Shown: piece after piece, positions 61,789 through 64,000 of the stretch
Position numbering within the stretch: position 1 is the first letter of the stretch
Layout of the letters: the number at the start of each line of letters is the position of its first letter
DNA from: Pseudomonas sp. S04
GTDB taxonomy: Bacteria > Pseudomonadota > Gammaproteobacteria > Pseudomonadales > Pseudomonadaceae
NCBI RefSeq assembly: GCF_009834545.1
Contig: NZ_CP019427.1
Coordinates: 5,028,001 to 5,092,000, forward strand
Length of the DNA: 64,000 nt
Direction of reading: 5' to 3'
Translations under genes and position numbers: made by a program
The notes under the pieces: model-generated
What the model was told of the DNA's origin: nothing
Seen by the model: only the letters and a program-made list of their open reading frames with translations
The model's database searches: none

Positions 61789-63142
61789 TTCCATTGCCCT
61801 GCGCCTGAGCGTCATGTTTACCCTGGTGGCGGCGCTGGTGTTCCTGTTGATCGGCTGGGCCTTGTATCAACAGGTCGACAAGGGCCTGGGCCTGTTGCCG
61901 GAAGCGGAGCTGGATGCGCGTTATAGCGTGCTCGAATCCACGGTGGGCCGTTACGGCACGCCGGAACATTGGGTCAAGATCAATAACAAACTCAAGCTGC
62001 TGGGTGAAGAAGACAAGCGCATCAGCTTCTGGATCATCAGTGGCGACCGCCACTACGAGTACGGCGATATCTCCCCCCAAATCCGGGCCTTCGCCGAGGG
62101 CCCGCTGGGCATGCGCGACCTGCAGCTGCCGGAGCAGCCCTACCCGCTGAAGGTGCTGGTCAGCCAGTTCCCGGCCAAGGATCAGCGCCCACCGCTACGC
62201 TTCATGATCGGCATCGACACCCAGGCCGTGCATGCCACCCAGCACCATTTGCTGGTCGCCCTGATCAGCCTGGCAATCGTCGGCGTGCTGCTGGCATCGG
62301 CGCTGGGCTACTGGGTCGCGCGAATTGGCCTCAAGCCGCTGATCAGGCTGTCCCAGGAAGCGCAACGCCTGGCTCCACCGCTGCTGTCGGCGCGCTTGCA
62401 ACTGTCGCCCTTGCCGCCGGAACTCGATCAGTTTGTCACCTCGTTCAACTCGACCCTGGAACGGGTCGAACAGGCCTATACCCGCCTGGAATCGTTCAAC
62501 GCCGATGTGGCCCACGAACTGCGCTCCCCCCTGACCAACCTGATCGGCCAGACCCAGGTAGCCCTGACGCGCGGACGCTCGGCGGAACACTACTTCGAAG
62601 TGCTGCAATCGAACCTGGAAGAGCTCGAGCGGTTACGCTCAATCATCAACGACATGCTGTTCCTGGCCAGCGCCGACCAGGGCAGCAAGGCCACCAAACT
62701 CACCAGCACCTCGTTGGCCGATGAAGTGGCGACCACCCTGGATTACCTGGACTTCATCCTCGAGGATGCCCAGGTCCAGGTCCGGGTCAGCGGTGACGCC
62801 CAGGTGCGGATTGAAATCGCCCACCTGCGCCGGGCCTTGATCAACCTGCTGAACAACGCGGTACAACACACCGCGCCCGGACAGGTGATCGAGGTGCGGA
62901 TCGACGCCGAACACCATCAGGTTCGCCTTGGAGTGACCAACCCCGGCGAGCCGATTGCCAGCGAACACCTGCCGCGCCTGTTCGAGCGTTTCTACCGGGT
63001 CGACGCCTCGCGCAGCAACAGTGGCGCCAACCACGGCCTGGGGCTGGCCATCGTCAAGGCAATTGCGCTGATGCACGGCGGCGATGTGTTTGTGCGCAGT
63101 GACGAAGGGGTCAATACCTTCGGTATCTACCTGCCCATCTAA
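61778..63142 (+). CDS. Heavy-metal-type sensor histidine kinase
   Basis: 454 residues from a GTG start that overlaps the response regulator stop by 11 bp. Membrane helix 1 (MFTLVAALVFLLIGWALY), a periplasmic domain, helix 2 (LVALISLAIVGVLLASALGY), HAMP, H-box DVAHELRSPLTNLIG, N-box NLLNNAVQHT, and G-box NHGLGLAIVKAI. Layout is that of CusS/IrlS-like kinases, but regulation of an HAE1 drug pump suggests a signal other than metal. Confidence 0.9.
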   Translation: MPRNSIALRLSVMFTLVAALVFLLIGWALYQQVDKGLGLLPEAELDARYSVLESTVGRYGTPEHWVKINNKLKLLGEEDKRISFWIISGDRHYEYGDISPQIRAFAEGPLGMRDLQLPEQPYPLKVLVSQFPAKDQRPPLRFMIGIDTQAVHATQHHLLVALISLAIVGVLLASALGYWVARIGLKPLIRLSQEAQRLAPPLLSARLQLSPLPPELDQFVTSFNSTLERVEQAYTRLESFNADVAHELRSPLTNLIGQTQVALTRGRSAEHYFEVLQSNLEELERLRSIINDMLFLASADQGSKATKLTSTSLADEVATTLDYLDFILEDAQVQVRVSGDAQVRIEIAHLRRALINLLNNAVQHTAPGQVIEVRIDAEHHQVRLGVTNPGEPIASEHLPRLFERFYRVDASRSNSGANHGLGLAIVKAIALMHGGDVFVRSDEGVNTFGIYLPI

Positions 63143-63283
63143 TGGCATCCGCAGACTGGGCGCGGCACCCACTATTGCTGTTCCCGCAACAGTCCTTTCT
63201 GTAATCCGCTCTGTTTCCTTTTACCCGCGCCCCTTATCTTTGCCCGCACCAAACAGCACTTGCCAAGCAAGAAGGTTTTTCAG

Positions 63284-63508
63284 ATGTCCAACAGTATGGG
63301 TATTGCCAGCGCTTTCGTTTTGTCGTCCTTGTTCCTCTCGCCATTGGCCATGGCCGAAGAGTCGCCAGCCTTTATCGCGCAGAATGCCGCGCGTGCAGCC
63401 GCCTTCGACAAGGCCCAGAACGAACTGACCGCCAAGGCGCAAAACCCTGAGCACGCCCCGCAAGCAGCGACTGTCCAGGCTCAGCCGCAGGTTGAGAAAG
63501 ACAGCTGA
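63284..63508 (+). CDS. Small exported protein of unknown function
   Basis: 74 residues. Signal peptide IASAFVLSSLFLSPLAMAEE, then a short alanine- and glutamine-rich helical mature part (QNAARAAAFDKAQNELTAKA). GAAGG precedes the ATG at 63284, preferred over a start 24 bp upstream. No family recognised. A terminator follows. Confidence 0.7.
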   Translation: MSNSMGIASAFVLSSLFLSPLAMAEESPAFIAQNAARAAAFDKAQNELTAKAQNPEHAPQAATVQAQPQVEKDS

Positions 63509-63571
63509 TTGATCAGCGTTTCGAGTTTCCCTCGACACTTTACTCGGCTCTTTCCCACGTGAAGTTGTCTT

Positions 63572-63600
63572 AAAAGCCGCTGCTATCAGCGGCTTTTTTT
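63572..63600 (+). terminator. Intrinsic terminator
   Basis: Stem AAAAGCCGCTG/CAGCGGCTTTT with loop CTAT and a following T tract, 63 bp after the small exported protein gene. Confidence 0.88.
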
Positions 63601-63660
63601 TATTGTGTTTTCGCCCCGCCCGCACGCGTCCCTCTTAATAAGAAACACCGGTTTTCAAAC

Positions 63661-63679
63661 AATGACCCTACAGGTCATT
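63661..63679. promoter_or_regulatory. Palindrome in the porin leader
   Basis: AATGACC-N5-GGTCATT, perfect 7-bp arms, 6 bp before an AAGGAG ribosome-binding site. Possible operator or translation-control hairpin of the porin gene. Confidence 0.45.
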
Positions 63680-63701
63680 GCGCCAAGGAGCTGTACCCCA
63701 C

Positions 63702-64000
63702 GTGAGTATCACCGTCAAACTGTGCCCTCTGTTCATTGCAATCACCGCAACGATCCCCACCGCCGCCCAGGCCACCGAAAACTCCCCGCACGAAGGTTTT
63801 GTCGAGGGTTCCAGCCTCAACCTCAGTGCCCGCAACTACTACATGAACCGCAATCGCCTGCAGCAGGCTGATGACAACATCGAGTGGGGCCAGGGTTTTC
63901 TCGGACAATTCGAGTCGGGTTACACCCAGGGTCCACTGGGTTTTGGCCTGGACGCCAATGCCATGCTCGGGCTGAAACTCGATGGCGGGGGCGGCACCGA
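63702..64000 (+). CDS. OprD-family outer-membrane porin (C-terminus outside window)
   Basis: About 99 residues are visible, starting at a GTG with AAGGAG upstream. Signal peptide ([18 protein letters not shown]), then [20 protein letters not shown] and [20 protein letters not shown], the conserved opening of OprD/OpdX porins. These channels take up amino acids or carboxylates; the specificity lies in the missing part. Confidence 0.88.
   Translation, partial: MSITVKLCPLFIAITATIPTAAQATENSPHEGFVEGSSLNLSARNYYMNRNRLQQADDNIEWGQGFLGQFESGYTQGPLGFGLDANAMLGLKLDGGGGT

Overview
The window looks like chromosome of a fluorescent Pseudomonas (P. fluorescens or P. putida type). The evidence is high-GC coding DNA, many REP-type extragenic palindromes (gtgggagcgagcttgctcgc and variants), a FecI/FecR/TonB-receptor set, an ANR-type regulator, an OprD-family porin, a MexMN-like RND operon and a cyoABCDE operon. 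No rRNA, tRNA, CRISPR array or prophage was seen. Most of the window is ordinary housekeeping or accessory chromosome; the more unusual parts are a few small modules and the repeat/IS landscape.

Layout. 1-3.5 kb: iron-regulated TonB-dependent receptor with its FecR/FecI cell-surface signalling pair and two Fur-box-like sites. 3.7-8.1 kb: Tat-exported beta carbonic anhydrase, a small unknown gene, a two-TM ion channel, an EamA exporter, an AraC regulator and a serine hydrolase. 8.1-10.7 kb: an orphan PAAR protein with a DUF2515-like C-terminus plus a translationally coupled exported partner (candidate effector/immunity pair), bracketed by direct repeats of about 105 bp. 10.7-21.5 kb: OmpR-type two-component system, MlaA, PhoD-like phosphatase, VOC protein, a KefB-type antiporter, an FNR/ANR paralogue, an ArgD-like aminotransferase and LysR. 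21.5-23.8 kb: a large extragenic inverted repeat broken by the first of three 1445-bp IS3-family (IS150-type) copies. 23.8-26.4 kb: a SatD-like regulator and DUF3307-like membrane protein pair flanked on both sides by tandem 18-bp palindromes with identical 28-bp spacing, followed by a PAS-GGDEF cyclase. 26.4-30.1 kb: exported MsrA/MsrB divergent from a two-component system. 30.1-30.6 kb: four tandem units of about 135 bp made of paired REPs.

30.6-39.4 kb: a catabolic and uptake divergon. A LysR gene separates an amidohydrolase, CobW-type GTPase and class II aldolase operon from a PotABCD-like ABC transporter. 40-50.5 kb: two further IS copies in the same orientation bracket the cytochrome bo3 operon (cyoABCDE) and dsbB. 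50.6-56.6 kb: flavohaemoglobin hmp divergent from its activator norR, then cheV, a GNAT protein, small exported proteins and a YkgJ-type cysteine-cluster protein. 56.8-63.1 kb: RND adaptor, RND pump and a heavy-metal-type two-component system in one operon. The window ends inside an OprD-family porin gene.

The two signals I rate highest are the SatD-like/DUF3307 module with its duplicated operator pairs, and the IS element that has entered the tip of the same extragenic hairpin three times with the same CGT duplication. The PAAR-DUF2515 pair is the best candidate for an uncharacterised toxin system. All functional names come from sequence motifs read by eye; no database search was possible.
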